This document shows positions 35,650-45,090 of a stretch of DNA of 64,000 nt, in pieces. Positions within the stretch are counted from its first letter, which is position 1; every line of letters begins with the position of its first letter. The position numbers and the translations under genes were made by a program. The DNA lies in the NCBI RefSeq assembly GCF_947179515.1, contig NC_067481.1, positions 9,411,183 through 9,475,182 on the forward strand, given 5' to 3'. The stretch is from Apodemus sylvaticus. Lineage: Eukaryota > Chordata > Mammalia > Rodentia > Muridae. A model generated the notes under the pieces. That model was not told the DNA's origin and did no database searches. It saw only the letters and a program-made list of their open reading frames with translations.

Positions 35650-35796
35650 GTTTTGCTTGAATGTATTTCTGTGCTTCGTGTGCATACAGTTTCCAGAAGA
35701 GGGCCTTGGATTCTCTGGAACTGGAGTAAAAGATTTTTGTGAACCAGCATATGGGTTCTGGGAATTGAACCCAGGTCCTCTGCAAGAGCACTATTA
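35650..35796 (-). mobile_element. B3/B2-family SINE (antisense, partial)
   Basis: 'ttccagaagagggccttgga', 'ctctggaactggagtaaaag', 'ggttctgggaattgaaccca' and 'ggtcctctgcaagagcacta' are reverse complement of a B3 body. The tRNA-like head is lost. Confidence 0.8.
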
Positions 35797-35834
35797 TTGT
35801 TGTTGTTTTAATTATTATTATTAAGCATTTATTT

Positions 35835-35955
35835 ATTTTACATTTGAGAGAAGATCTTGTTCAGTTGTCAATCCCAGGCAACCCTTTAATTTATGATCCT
35901 CCTGCCTCAGCTTCTAAAGTATGGGATTATAGACCTACACTACCAGGCTCAGCCA
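35835..35955 (-). mobile_element. B1 SINE (antisense, diverged)
   Basis: 'gatcctcctgcctcagcttc', then 'tgggattatagacctacact' and 'accaggctcagcc', are the reverse of the B1 5' half. Preceded by an ATT-rich run. Confidence 0.7.
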
Positions 35956-36129
35956 GTGGGGTGGCAGTGGGGTGGCAGTAGGCTGGCGGATGGCACCAGA
36001 CTTAGAGATTATATATGCTCGCAGTTCCCGTTTTCCAAATTGTTAGGTTAGCCAAGGGCAAAGGGTGTGAACACTCGGGGTTTGTACTGTGCACTTTTGT
36101 GCCTTGTTGGGACCATTGGGCAGCTTCAG

Positions 36130-36370
36130 AAAGACCACACCAGACCAAACAGTGCCGCGTGAGGTTTATTGAGAGAGGAAAGAGCAAGGTGGGGGACAGA
36201 AAGAGAAGGGGGGAGGGAGGGGCCTTTCTTTGTATATGGATGGCGATGTGGTTACAGGTAAAGTGGGAGGTGAGCCAAATGGATTCTGGGAATATGGTGG
36301 CCGTTGCCTTGGCAACAGGTGTGCAGGTCGCACTGTCACCTATGTAATGTCACAGGTTTCAGAGTTCCTG
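36130..36370 (-). mobile_element. Possible LTR-type repeat (antisense), unclassified
   Basis: On the minus strand an AATAAA signal (36163-36168, read in reverse) is followed by 'cctcacgcggcactg', an arrangement seen at the R/U5 junction of rodent LTRs. I cannot name a family and no flanking retroviral frame is present. Could equally be unique DNA. Confidence 0.25.
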
Positions 36371-37140
36371 ATACCAACATGCCTGACTTTGACAATGGAT
36401 TCAACTGACAAACTCTTTTGAGTGATTTTGAAACTGAAGAGCTGGAAACAAATAGGTTCTCTCAGGGTCTGTGAGTAATTGGACTTTAGTTGTGTACCTA
36501 CAACTAAATTGTGTGTGTGTGTGTGTGCACAGATACATACAGGACTTTAAATAAAAAGCTGAAACACAAGGGTTGTGCTTTCTATTTTGTGCAGTAAATG
36601 AGGCATGCAGGGAGACAGAGAAGCTCCCGGAAGGGACTGGCAGAAGCAGCCAAGTTCCCTGGGTTTCAGTGCCAGGTTGTCCTGTGACTAGAGGGGAGTT
36701 AGGCCCTTAGGTCTGGTGACAGACCACTCCTCACTCCAGGGCTCCCCTGGGGCCCCTCGCTTTAACTTTCAGGATGACTCATAACTCTGCGCTCCAAGGA
36801 ATGTGATGGAGAACCTAAGAAGACTGGGTGTGTACATACATGAGCACAGGCATGTGCTGGTCATCATGTGTATGTACATGTATGTGGGGGGGATAGGTGT
36901 GAGCTTTGGGACCAGCTGTAGAGGACATAAGCATTGGGTGGATGTCTCTCATGTCCTGGACCCTGAGCTAAATCCCACAACCTCAATTCCTATTCCAGGC
37001 AAGTCATATTATAATAGCCAATTTATAAGTAGGGAGCAGGGCATCCAGGATGTCTTGATAGAAACAGAGCCAGATGACGACTCAGGATGACACACTGCTA
37101 AGCTGACACTCACCAGTCTTTAGTCCTCTTGGCATTTGTT
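36371..37140. other. Unique non-coding stretch
   Basis: A short (GT)n run lies at about 36510-36527. No gene recognised. Confidence 0.5.
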
Positions 37141-37375
37141 ATTTTCCTCCTGGCTGTGACCAAAATACCTGTCCGGAACAGCTTGTTTTGCTCCCAGTTG
37201 GGAGGATACAGTGTATCATCTCTCCCAGTTGGGAGGATACAATGTATCATCTCTGGGAAGGCATGGCAGCTATGATGGATGAGTGGGCTCAGGCTGGAAG
37301 CAGAGGCATGTCATAACCCTCAGCATCAGCTTTTAGTGCCCCATCCTGGGAAGGACATGCCACCTTGAAACCATA
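37141..37375. mobile_element. Rodent L1-type 3'-end repeat remnant
   Basis: 'ctgtgaccaaaatacctgtc', then 'gggaaggcatggcagctatg' and 'ggctggaagcagaggcatg', resembles the 5' part of a common rodent L1-associated repeat. An internal 31-bp tandem duplication (37191-37252) is listed separately. Confidence 0.5.
37191..37252. repeat. 31-bp tandem duplication
   Basis: Two direct copies beginning 'ctcccagttgggagg', 37191-37221 and 37222-37252, differ by a single G/A. Confidence 0.95.
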
Positions 37376-37514
37376 GCTCCCTTGGGGCCCCTCGCTCATT
37401 TTCATTTTTCATATAAGTTGGATAAGTGCCTACCTACCAAATGACGTCATAGAAGATTCTAGACAGGTCTAAACACATATGCATACTTGGTCCTCAAGGT
37501 GTTTACCATCTAAT

Positions 37515-37650
37515 CAGTAATTTCGTGCTCTTAGGCAAATTATTTAAGCTCAGTGTCTTGGTTTCTTCCTCTGTAAGATGGGGGCACCAGAGGAGTTAAT
37601 GCTAAAATTCCTGACATTGGCTGGTACTCGGTGTGTACCAGGGTGTAGTA
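37515..37650 (+). mobile_element. MIR SINE remnant
   Basis: 'cttaggcaaattatttaagc', 'tggtttcttcctctgtaaga' and 'tgggggcacc' follow the conserved MIR core order ('cttgggcaagttacttaa' then 'cctcatctgtaaaatgggg'). Confidence 0.65.
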
Positions 37651-38732
37651 ACCAGCCATTGCAGTCTTTATGATCACATGGGCACCACTAGATGAGGCAG
37701 AAAGCAGCCGGAGTTTGTGTGGCCCTGGAGAAGCTGGGCATCTACAGGGAAGGGGGTCATTGGTCTCATCCAACTTTTCAAGGCAGGAGGATGACTTGGA
37801 GGAGCTGTAGATTAGGGGAGAACACAGAGAAACTATAAGGAGATGGGCCTTCATGGAGAGGGCCTGGTTATGGCTTCTGAGAGAGCAGGCATCCTGAGGG
37901 ACTTGCAGGGGGCCATTGGCTGAGAAGACTCTTTCTCTCTAAGCTGTCTGGGGAAAATGCCAGCTGCAGAGAACAGAGAAAGACTTGGCTGCAACGTGGG
38001 GGCGTATACAAGGAGGAGACAGGAGAAAGTCTCTAGGCTGAAGAAGTATAGGATGACTGCCCAGCTTTGAGCTCTTGGTGTTTGCCTGAATGTTAGGAAG
38101 GTCAATGACAACACAAGGGGAACATTCTAGAAGCATTCGGGACACTCCCTGTAGCGGGTTGAACCTGATGTTCTCCATGGGGCTGGAGTAACGGGAAGGC
38201 AATAAGGAGCCCACAGCCCGGCTTACAAATTAAGTGTGTGTCAGGAATGCCAGTCACACCCGGAGTCATTCAGTCTAGTGGGTCCCAAGCCAGCCCCTGG
38301 TCTCGAGGTTGCAAGGCTGACTCTCAGCTGTCTGCTTATTCATGCGCCAACTCTACACCTCGCCCCAGAGCAGCCCAGCCAATGGGGAGCCAGGCCTGGG
38401 GATCTGTATCAGACACAGGTTCATAGTGACCCAAGGCAGAGTGATCACACAAGGACGGTGACTAGGTAAATAAGAGTCAGGTGTCTCAGAAGCCAGAGTA
38501 GCAGGACCCATAGGGATTGGAGGGAAGGGACAGAGTGTGGAGATCAGCGCACAGCTGCCTTGGGCAGGAAGGGTTGGGTGCTGTGGAAAAGTATGTAGAG
38601 GGCCATCTGTCTGGCTCACACCAGAGTGTGACTGGTTTTGTAGTTTTTAAAGAGATGTCCAGTTTGATGATATGAAGAGGGAGATGACTGGGCCATGAGT
38701 GGTACCTTCCCGAAGCGGATTAATGCTCCTAT
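37651..38732. other. Unique non-coding stretch upstream of the L1
   Basis: No gene or repeat recognised. This is the left flank of the L1 insertion. Confidence 0.5.
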
Positions 38733-38749
38733 AAGAAGACTCTGTAGGG
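38733..38749 (+). repeat. L1 target-site duplication, left copy
   Basis: AAGAAGACTCTGTAGGG is repeated without mismatch at 45390-45406. A 17-bp direct repeat bracketing the element is typical of target-primed reverse transcription. Because the right copy follows an A tail, the first one or two A residues cannot be assigned. Confidence 0.95.
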
Positions 38750-38963
38750 GGCGGCGGCGGCGGCGGCGGCGGTAGCAGTGGCTGCTCCAGCTGAAGGGCC
38801 ATCAGCAGTGGAACCAAGGCGACACAGGGTCCAGTTAGGCCCTGCGCCCACGACCACTGACCTTCGCTGACCAGCCGGGCGGCAAGCAACTGCGGTTCTG
38901 CGGAGCCTTTCGCTGCACGGAAGCCACTTCAGAACTCGGCTGCCCGCCAGTCAGGAGAGACTC

Positions 38964-38975
38964 ACCGCCATCTTG
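38964..38975 (-). promoter_or_regulatory. YY1-like site in L1 5'UTR
   Basis: The plus strand reads accgccatcttg; its complement CAAGATGGCGGT matches the YY1 consensus (core AAGATGGCGG). YY1 sites position transcription starts in human L1 and occur in mouse L1 monomers; the role here is inferred. Confidence 0.55.
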
Positions 38976-39151
38976 ATCCCGGGCTCCAGAGATCAGTCAG
39001 ACTGAGGTACACAAACATAATCCTAGGCCCAACACCGCAGGGGTCTGAGCCAGACGGGCGTTGGCCTGCACCCAGGCCCTGGGCTGTTCGAGTGGCCATC
39101 GGGGTGCCAACCCAGCCAGGAGTTTTTTTTTTTGCCCCGGCCGGTGCACGC

Positions 39152-39163
39152 GCCGCCATTTTG
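39152..39163 (-). promoter_or_regulatory. YY1-like site in second monomer
   Basis: The plus strand reads gccgccattttg (complement CAAAATGGCGGC), a good YY1 match 188 bp after the first one. The corresponding place in the third monomer (39369-39380, cccgccatccgg) keeps only the GCCAT core. Confidence 0.5.
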
Positions 39164-39947
39164 CCTACAGGAGCCAGAGTGCTCGGGAGGGCAGAGACTG
39201 CTAACAAGCGTAGCCTGAGGCTAACAAAACGGGGGTCTAGGCCCCAAAAGGCACAGGACTGACCCCAAGAACTGGGCGGCTTGGTGGGCCATCTGTGTGT
39301 CAACCAGCCCAGGAGGTTATTAGCACAACAGACTCTCCCGGTGCTTTCGCGGAGCGCGGACGCGCACGCCCGCCATCCGGGTCACCTGGCGGACCCAAAT
39401 AACAGACATAGCCCTAGGGGAACTTTGCTCGGACCTTGGCCTCCCAGGCGTTTGCCTGGACTCAGGGCCCAGGCGACAAGGCTAACCTAGTGTGCGCCAG
39501 CCCGGTTGGGGAAATCGGCTGCCCAGCGGAGTGAGCGGAGCACAGGGGAGGTCACAGCAACATTCACCTTCGGAGCTCCCTGGGGGTGCACACGGGTTCC
39601 ACCTGGTCCACAGACACAATCTGGGGCAAGGCCTCAGGCAGAAGCCCCCAGCTCAAATCTCTCCGCTTCAGATCAGCCTGGGTGGCCGCCACATCTCCAG
39701 GTCCCTCAAGAGGCTAGTGGGGGCTTCCGGGCGGCCAGCTGGGAAAAGTCGGTGTGCTCCGATAAATCCTGCGGGCCCCAGCGGGAGCCTTCAGGTGCCT
39801 GCTTTGGGATCTGAACAGCCTGGAAAACAGCACCCTGTCTACAGGCAGTGCAGAGTGTAAGCTGTGCACCAGAGGCCAACGGGGAAGGGGCAGCTTGCAC
39901 TGGTGAGTCCAGCACTGACAAGACCAAGTAACACCAGTGAGAGCTAG

Positions 39948-41207
39948 ATGGCAAAAGGCAAACGCAGAAACGTCACTAACAGAAATCAAGGCAATATGGC
40001 AACATCTGAACCAAATTCTCCTCTACCAGCAAGTCCTGGATACCCCATCACACCAGTAAAACAAGATTTGGATTTAAAATCACTGGTCATGATGCTGGTA
40101 CAGGAACACATGAAGGTCATTGAGGAGAAAATGGATCAAAAGTTAGAAGCCCTTGCAAGGGAAACACAAAAATCATTGAAAGAAATCCAGGAGAATACAA
40201 AAGCCAACAAGGAGGAAATGCAAAAAACACTTAAAGAAATACAGGAGAACTTTGCTCAACAGGCTGAGGTCATGAAAGACGAAACACAAAAATCTCTTAA
40301 AGAAATACAGGAGAACTTTGGTCAACAGGCTGAGCTCATGAAAGAGGAAACACAAAAATCTCTTAAAGAATTACAGGAAAACACAAACATGCAAGGGAAG
40401 GAGCTAAGCAAAACCATCCAGGATCTAAAATCAGAAGTAGAAACAACTAAGAAAACTCAAAGGGAGACAACTTTGGAGATAGAAAGCCTTGGGAAGAAAT
40501 CAGGGGACAGAGATGCAAATATCAACAACAGAATACAAGAGATAGAAGAAAGAATCTCAGATGCTGAAGATTCCATAGAAACCATGGACTCAACAGTTAA
40601 AGAAAATGCAAAGTGCAAAAAGCTTGTAACCCAAAATATCCAGGAAATCCAGGACACAATGAGAAGACCAAACCTAAGGATTATAGGCATAGATGAGAGT
40701 GAAGATTTACAACTTAAAGGGCCAGCAAATATCTTCAATAAAATTATGGAAGAAAACTTCCCTAACCTAAAGAGAGAGATGCCCATGAATATACAAGAAG
40801 CCTACAGAACTCCAAACAGACTGGACCAGAACAGAAATACTTCCCGTCACATAATAATCAAAACACCAAATGTTCTAAACAAAGAAAGAATACTAAAGGC
40901 AGTAAGAGAAAAAGGCCAAGTAACATATAAAGGAAGACCTATCAGAATCACAGCAGACTTTTCACCTGAGACTATGAAGGCTAGAAGGTCCTGGGCAGAT
41001 CTCATGCAGACTCTAAGAGAACACAAATGCCAACCAAAACTACTATATCCAGCAAAACTCTCAATCACCATAGATGGAGAAACTAAGATATTTCACGACA
41101 AAACCAAGTTCACCCAATATCTATCCACAAACCCAGCCCTAAAAAGGATAATAGGAGGACAACACCAATACAAGGAGGGAAACTCCACCCTGAAAAAAGC
41201 AAGATAG
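39948..41207 (+). CDS. L1 ORF1 protein (RNA-binding chaperone)
   Basis: ORF1p forms trimers, binds its own L1 RNA and acts as a nucleic-acid chaperone in the cytoplasmic L1 ribonucleoprotein. The 419 codons read in order: basic, flexible N-terminus (1-40); long coiled coil (about 50-235); RRM-like domain (about 240-334, starting at 'RRPNLRIIGI'); C-terminal domain (335-402, with 'ITADFSPETMKARRSW' and 'HKCQPKLLYPAKLSI'). The protein is longer than the roughly 360-380 residues usual for mouse ORF1p. The extra length is in the coiled coil, where 'QKSLKEIQEN'-type words start at residues 74, 92, 114 and 136 (spacings 18, 22, 22). The start is the first ATG of the transcript; its Kozak context is only partial (G at +4, T at -3). 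The frame ends in tandem stops TAG TAA. No frameshift or internal stop was seen. Confidence 0.97.
   Translation: MAKGKRRNVTNRNQGNMATSEPNSPLPASPGYPITPVKQDLDLKSLVMMLVQEHMKVIEEKMDQKLEALARETQKSLKEIQENTKANKEEMQKTLKEIQENFAQQAEVMKDETQKSLKEIQENFGQQAELMKEETQKSLKELQENTNMQGKELSKTIQDLKSEVETTKKTQRETTLEIESLGKKSGDRDANINNRIQEIEERISDAEDSIETMDSTVKENAKCKKLVTQNIQEIQDTMRRPNLRIIGIDESEDLQLKGPANIFNKIMEENFPNLKREMPMNIQEAYRTPNRLDQNRNTSRHIIIKTPNVLNKERILKAVREKGQVTYKGRPIRITADFSPETMKARRSWADLMQTLREHKCQPKLLYPAKLSITIDGETKIFHDKTKFTQYLSTNPALKRIIGGQHQYKEGNSTLKKAR
40161..40382 (+). repeat. Tandem 54/66-bp repeats in ORF1 coiled coil
   Basis: Four in-frame units begin with GAAACACAAAAATC-like or related words at about 40161, 40215, 40281 and 40347. 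The two 66-bp steps are nearly identical ('tcttaaagaaatacaggag', then 'ttt.gtcaacaggctgag'); the first step is 54 bp and more diverged. Units of 66 bp encode 22 residues. Confidence 0.9.
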
Positions 41208-41265
41208 TAACCTTTCATCAAACCCAAATAAGTTAAGCAAGCAAATTTAAAAAATAACGTCAAAA
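41208..41265 (+). other. L1 inter-ORF spacer
   Basis: 58 bases between the ORF1 stop and the ORF2 start. It is A-rich, contains no ATG, and begins with a second in-frame stop (TAA). ORF2 of rodent L1 is translated at low level by reinitiation or internal entry; this arrangement fits either. Confidence 0.9.
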
Positions 41266-44200
41266 ATGATAGGAAGTAACAATCACTATTCCTTAATATC
41301 TCTTAACATCAATGGACTCAATGCCCCAATAAAAAGACACAGACTAACTGACTGGATACGTAAACAGGACCCTACATTTTGCTGCTTACAGGAAACACAC
41401 CTAAGGGTCAAAGACAAACACTACCTTAGAGTAAAAGGCTGGAAGACAATTTTACAAGCAAATGGTCTCAGGAAACAAGCTGGAGTAGCCATTTTAATAT
41501 CAGATAAAATTGACTTTCAACCCAAAGTCATCAAAAGAGACTCTGAGGGACACTTCTTGCTGGTCAAAGGAAAAATACAACAAGAAGAACTCTCAATCCT
41601 GAACATCTATGCTCCAAATGCAAGGGCACCCTCTTTCATAAAAGAAACTTTATTAAAACTCAAAGCACACATTGCACCTAACACAATAATTGTTGGTGAC
41701 TTCAACACTGCACTTTCCTCAATGGACCGATCAGGAAAACAGAAACTAAACAAGGACACAATGAAACTAATTGAAGCTTTGGACCAATTAGATTTAACTG
41801 ATATATATAGAACATTCTATCCTAAAACAAAAGAATATACCTTTTTTTCAGCACCTCATGGTACCTTCTCCAAAATCGACCATATAATTGGTCACAAGAC
41901 AGACCTCAACAAATATAAAAAGATAGAACTAATCCCATGCCTCCTATCTGATCACTATGGAATAAAAGTGGTCTTCAATAGCAACAGAAACAACAGAAAA
42001 CCCACAAACACGTGGAGATTGAACAATACTCTACTCAATGACACCTTGGTCAAGGAAGAAATAAAGAAAGAAATTAAAGACTTTTTAGAACACAATGAAA
42101 ATGAAAACACAACATACCCAAATCTATGGGACACAATGAAAGCAGTGCTAAGAGGAAAACTCATAGCCCTGAGTGCCTCCAAAAAGAAAATGGAGAGAGC
42201 ATACATTACCAACTTAATGACACACCTGAAAGCCCTAGAACAAAAAGAAGCTATTTCACCCAGGAGGAGTAGAAGGCAGGAAATCATCAAACTCAGGGCC
42301 GAAATCAATCAAGTAGAAACAAAGAGAACCATACAAAAAATCAACAAAACTAGGAGCTGGTTCTTTGAGAAAATCAACAAGATAGATAAACCCTTAGCCA
42401 GACTGACCAAAGGGCACAGAGAAAGTATCCAAATTAACAAACTTAGAAATGAAAAGGGAGACATAACAACGGAAACTGAGGAAATCCAAAAAATCATCAG
42501 ATCCTACTACAAGAGCCTGTACTCAACACAACTGGAGAATCTGGAGGAAATGGACAATTTCCTTGACAGATACCAAATACCAAAATTAAATCAGGACCAA
42601 CTAGACCATCTAAACAGTCCCATAAAGCCTAAAGAAATAGAAGGAGTCATAGAAAGTCTTCCAACCAAAAAAAGCACAGGACCAGATGGTTTCAGTGCAG
42701 AATTCTACCAGACCTTCAAAGAAGAGTTAACACCAATACTCTTCAAACTATTCCACAAAATAGAAACAGAAGGAACACTACCCAATTCCTTCTACGAAGC
42801 CACAATTACGCTGATACCAAAGCCACACAAAGATCCAACAAAGAAAGAGAACTTCAGACCAATTTCCCTTATGAACATCGATGCAAAAATACTCAACAAA
42901 ATTCTTGCCAACCGAATCCAAGAACACATCAAAACGATCATCCACCATGATCAAGTAGGCTTTATCCCGGGAATGCAGGGTTGGTTCAATATACGGAAAT
43001 CCATCAATACAATCCACTACATAAACAAACTCAAAGAACAAAATCATATGGTCATTTCATTGGATGCTGAAAAAGCATTTGACAAAATTCAGCATCCTTT
43101 CATGCTTAAAGTCTTGGAGAGAACAGGAATTCAAGGCCCATACCTAAACATAGTAAAAGCAATATACAGCAAACCGGTAGCCAGCATCAAACTAAACGGA
43201 GAGAAACTTGAAGCAATCCCACTGAAATCAGGGACCAGACAAGGCTGCCCCCTTTCTCCTTATCTTTTCAATATTGTACTTGAGGTACTAGCTCGGGCAA
43301 TTCGACAACATAAGGAGGTCAAAGGGATACAAATTGGAAAGGAGGAAGTCAAACTATCATTATTTGCAGACGACATGATCGTCTACCTAAGTGACCCAAA
43401 GAACTCCACTAGAGAGCTCCTACAGCTGATAAACAACTTCAGCAAAGTGGCAGGTTACAAAATCAACTCAAGCAAATCAGTGGCCTTCCTATACTCAAAG
43501 GATAAGCAGGCTGAGAAAGAAATTAGGGAAATGACCCCCTTCACAATAGCCACAAACAGTATAAAGTATCTTGGGGTGACTCTTACCAAACATGCGAAAG
43601 ATCTGTATGGCAAGAACTTCAAGACTCTGAAGAAGGAAATGGAAGAAGACCTCAAAAAATGGGAAAACCTCCCATGCTCATGGATCGGTAGAATCAATAT
43701 AGTTAAAATGGCCATTTTGCCTAAAGCACTATACAGATTCAATGCAATACCCATCAAAATCCCAACTCAATTCTTCACAGAGTTAGAAAGAGCAATTATC
43801 AAATTCATCTGGAACAACAAAAAACCCAGGATAGCTAAAACTATTCTCAGCAACAAAAGAAAATCTGGGGGAATCAGTATCCCTGACCTCAAGCAATACT
43901 ACAGAGCAATAGTGTTAAAAACTGCATGGTATTGGTACAGTGACAGGCAGGAGGATCAATGGAACAGGATTGAAGATCCAGAAATGAACCCACACACCTA
44001 TGGCCACTTGATCCTCGACAAAGAGGCTGAAAACATCCAATGGAAAAAAGATAGCCTTTTCAACAAATGGTGCTGGTTCAACTGGAGGTCAGCATGCAGA
44101 AGAATGCGAATTGATCCATCCTTGTCTCCTTGTACTAAGCTCAAATCCAAATGGATCAAGGACCTCCACATAAAGCCAGACACTCTGAAGCTAATAGAAA

Positions 44201-45090
44201 AGAAACTGGGGAAGACCCTTGAGGACATCGGTACAGGGAGAAAGTTTCTGAACAGAACACCAATGGCGTATGCTCTAAGAGCAAGAATTGACAAATGGGA
44301 CCTCATAAGGTTACAGAGTTTCTGTAAGGCAAAGGACACCGTCAAGAGGACAGATCGGCAACCAACAAATTGGGAAAAGATCTTCACCAATCCTACATCA
44401 GATAGAGGGCTAATATCCAATATATATAAAGAACTCAAGAAGTTAGACTCCAGAAAACCGAACAACCCTATTAAAAAATGGGGTACAGAGTTAAACAAAG
44501 AATTCTCACCTGAAGAACTTCGGATGGCGGAGAAGCATCTTAAAAAATGCTCCACTTCATTAGTCATTAGGGAAATGCAAATCAAAACAACCCTAAGATT
44601 TCATCTTACACCAGTCAGAATGGCTAAGATTAAAAATTCAGGAGACAGCAGGTGTTGGAGAGGGTGCGGAGAAAGAGGAACACTCCTCCACTGCTGGTGG
44701 GGTTGCAAATTGGTACAACCACTCTGGAAAGCAGTCTGGCGGTTCCTCCGAAAACTGGGCACCTCACTTCCAGAAGATCCTGCTATACCACTCCTGGGCA
44801 TATACCCAGAGGATTCCCCACCATGTAATAAGGATACATGCTCTACTATGTTCATAGCAGCCCTATTTATAATTGCCAGATGCTGGAAAGAACCCAGGTA
44901 TCCCTCAACAGAAGAGTGGATACAAAAAATGTGGTATATCTACACAATGGAGTACTATTCAGCCATTAGAAACAATGAATTCATGAAATTCTTAGGCAAA
45001 TGGATGGAGCTAGAGAACATCATACTAAGTGAGGTAACCCAGACTCAAAAGGTGAATCATGGTATGCACTCACTAATAAGTGGTTATTAA
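41266..45090 (+). CDS. L1 ORF2 protein (endonuclease / reverse transcriptase)
   Basis: ORF2p nicks target DNA and reverse-transcribes L1 RNA from the nick. It has 1274 codons, close to the mouse and human length. The APE-type endonuclease (1-239) keeps N14, E43, Y115, D145, N147, T192, D205, S228 and H230. A PIP-box-like segment has Q408, I411, Y414 and Y415. The reverse transcriptase has motif A with D600, 'GTRQGCPLSPYLFNIVLE' and the FADD box at 700-703 (catalytic D702, D703). The C-terminal cysteine-rich motif CX3CX7HX4C lies at 1130-1147. The numbering coincides with the human protein, so there is no indel before the C-terminal motif. No stop or frameshift interrupts it. The start is the first ATG after the spacer, with A at -3. 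Several antisense open frames under it are shadows of its biased codon use. Confidence 0.98.
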   Translation: MIGSNNHYSLISLNINGLNAPIKRHRLTDWIRKQDPTFCCLQETHLRVKDKHYLRVKGWKTILQANGLRKQAGVAILISDKIDFQPKVIKRDSEGHFLLVKGKIQQEELSILNIYAPNARAPSFIKETLLKLKAHIAPNTIIVGDFNTALSSMDRSGKQKLNKDTMKLIEALDQLDLTDIYRTFYPKTKEYTFFSAPHGTFSKIDHIIGHKTDLNKYKKIELIPCLLSDHYGIKVVFNSNRNNRKPTNTWRLNNTLLNDTLVKEEIKKEIKDFLEHNENENTTYPNLWDTMKAVLRGKLIALSASKKKMERAYITNLMTHLKALEQKEAISPRRSRRQEIIKLRAEINQVETKRTIQKINKTRSWFFEKINKIDKPLARLTKGHRESIQINKLRNEKGDITTETEEIQKIIRSYYKSLYSTQLENLEEMDNFLDRYQIPKLNQDQLDHLNSPIKPKEIEGVIESLPTKKSTGPDGFSAEFYQTFKEELTPILFKLFHKIETEGTLPNSFYEATITLIPKPHKDPTKKENFRPISLMNIDAKILNKILANRIQEHIKTIIHHDQVGFIPGMQGWFNIRKSINTIHYINKLKEQNHMVISLDAEKAFDKIQHPFMLKVLERTGIQGPYLNIVKAIYSKPVASIKLNGEKLEAIPLKSGTRQGCPLSPYLFNIVLEVLARAIRQHKEVKGIQIGKEEVKLSLFADDMIVYLSDPKNSTRELLQLINNFSKVAGYKINSSKSVAFLYSKDKQAEKEIREMTPFTIATNSIKYLGVTLTKHAKDLYGKNFKTLKKEMEEDLKKWENLPCSWIGRINIVKMAILPKALYRFNAIPIKIPTQFFTELERAIIKFIWNNKKPRIAKTILSNKRKSGGISIPDLKQYYRAIVLKTAWYWYSDRQEDQWNRIEDPEMNPHTYGHLILDKEAENIQWKKDSLFNKWCWFNWRSACRRMRIDPSLSPCTKLKSKWIKDLHIKPDTLKLIEKKLGKTLEDIGTGRKFLNRTPMAYALRARIDKWDLIRLQSFCKAKDTVKRTDRQPTNWEKIFTNPTSDRGLISNIYKELKKLDSRKPNNPIKKWGTELNKEFSPEELRMAEKHLKKCSTSLVIREMQIKTTLRFHLTPVRMAKIKNSGDSRCWRGCGERGTLLHCWWGCKLVQPLWKAVWRFLRKLGTSLPEDPAIPLLGIYPEDSPPCNKDTCSTMFIAALFIIARCWKEPRYPSTEEWIQKMWYIYTMEYYSAIRNNEFMKFLGKWMELENIILSEVTQTQKVNHGMHSLISGY

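Larger units (their letters stand above)
38750..39947 (+). promoter_or_regulatory. L1 5'UTR / internal promoter with degenerate ~195-bp monomers
   Basis: A CpG-rich leader of 1198 bp that, by analogy with rodent L1s, contains the internal RNA polymerase II promoter. It opens with a (GGC)n run at 38750-38772. Related words recur about every 195 bp: 'gccaacccagccaggag' (39106), 'tcaaccagcccaggagg' (39300) and 'gccagcccggttgggg' (39496), and also 'cataatcctagg' (39016) against 'catagccctagg' (39406, two periods on). The units are therefore old tandem monomers, diverged more than the rest of the element. There is no ATG in any frame of the leader, so the ORF1 start is the first AUG of a transcript that begins at the 5' end. 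YY1-like sites are listed separately. Confidence 0.85.

Noticed and set aside
39281..39860. Two abutting frames in the L1 5'UTR that looked like upstream ORFs
   Set aside because: They begin with TTG or GTG, not ATG; the leader has no ATG at all, so they are not credible upstream ORFs.
42778..44585. Antisense frames of up to 195 codons beneath ORF2
   Set aside because: Shadow frames of an A-rich coding strand; no independent evidence.
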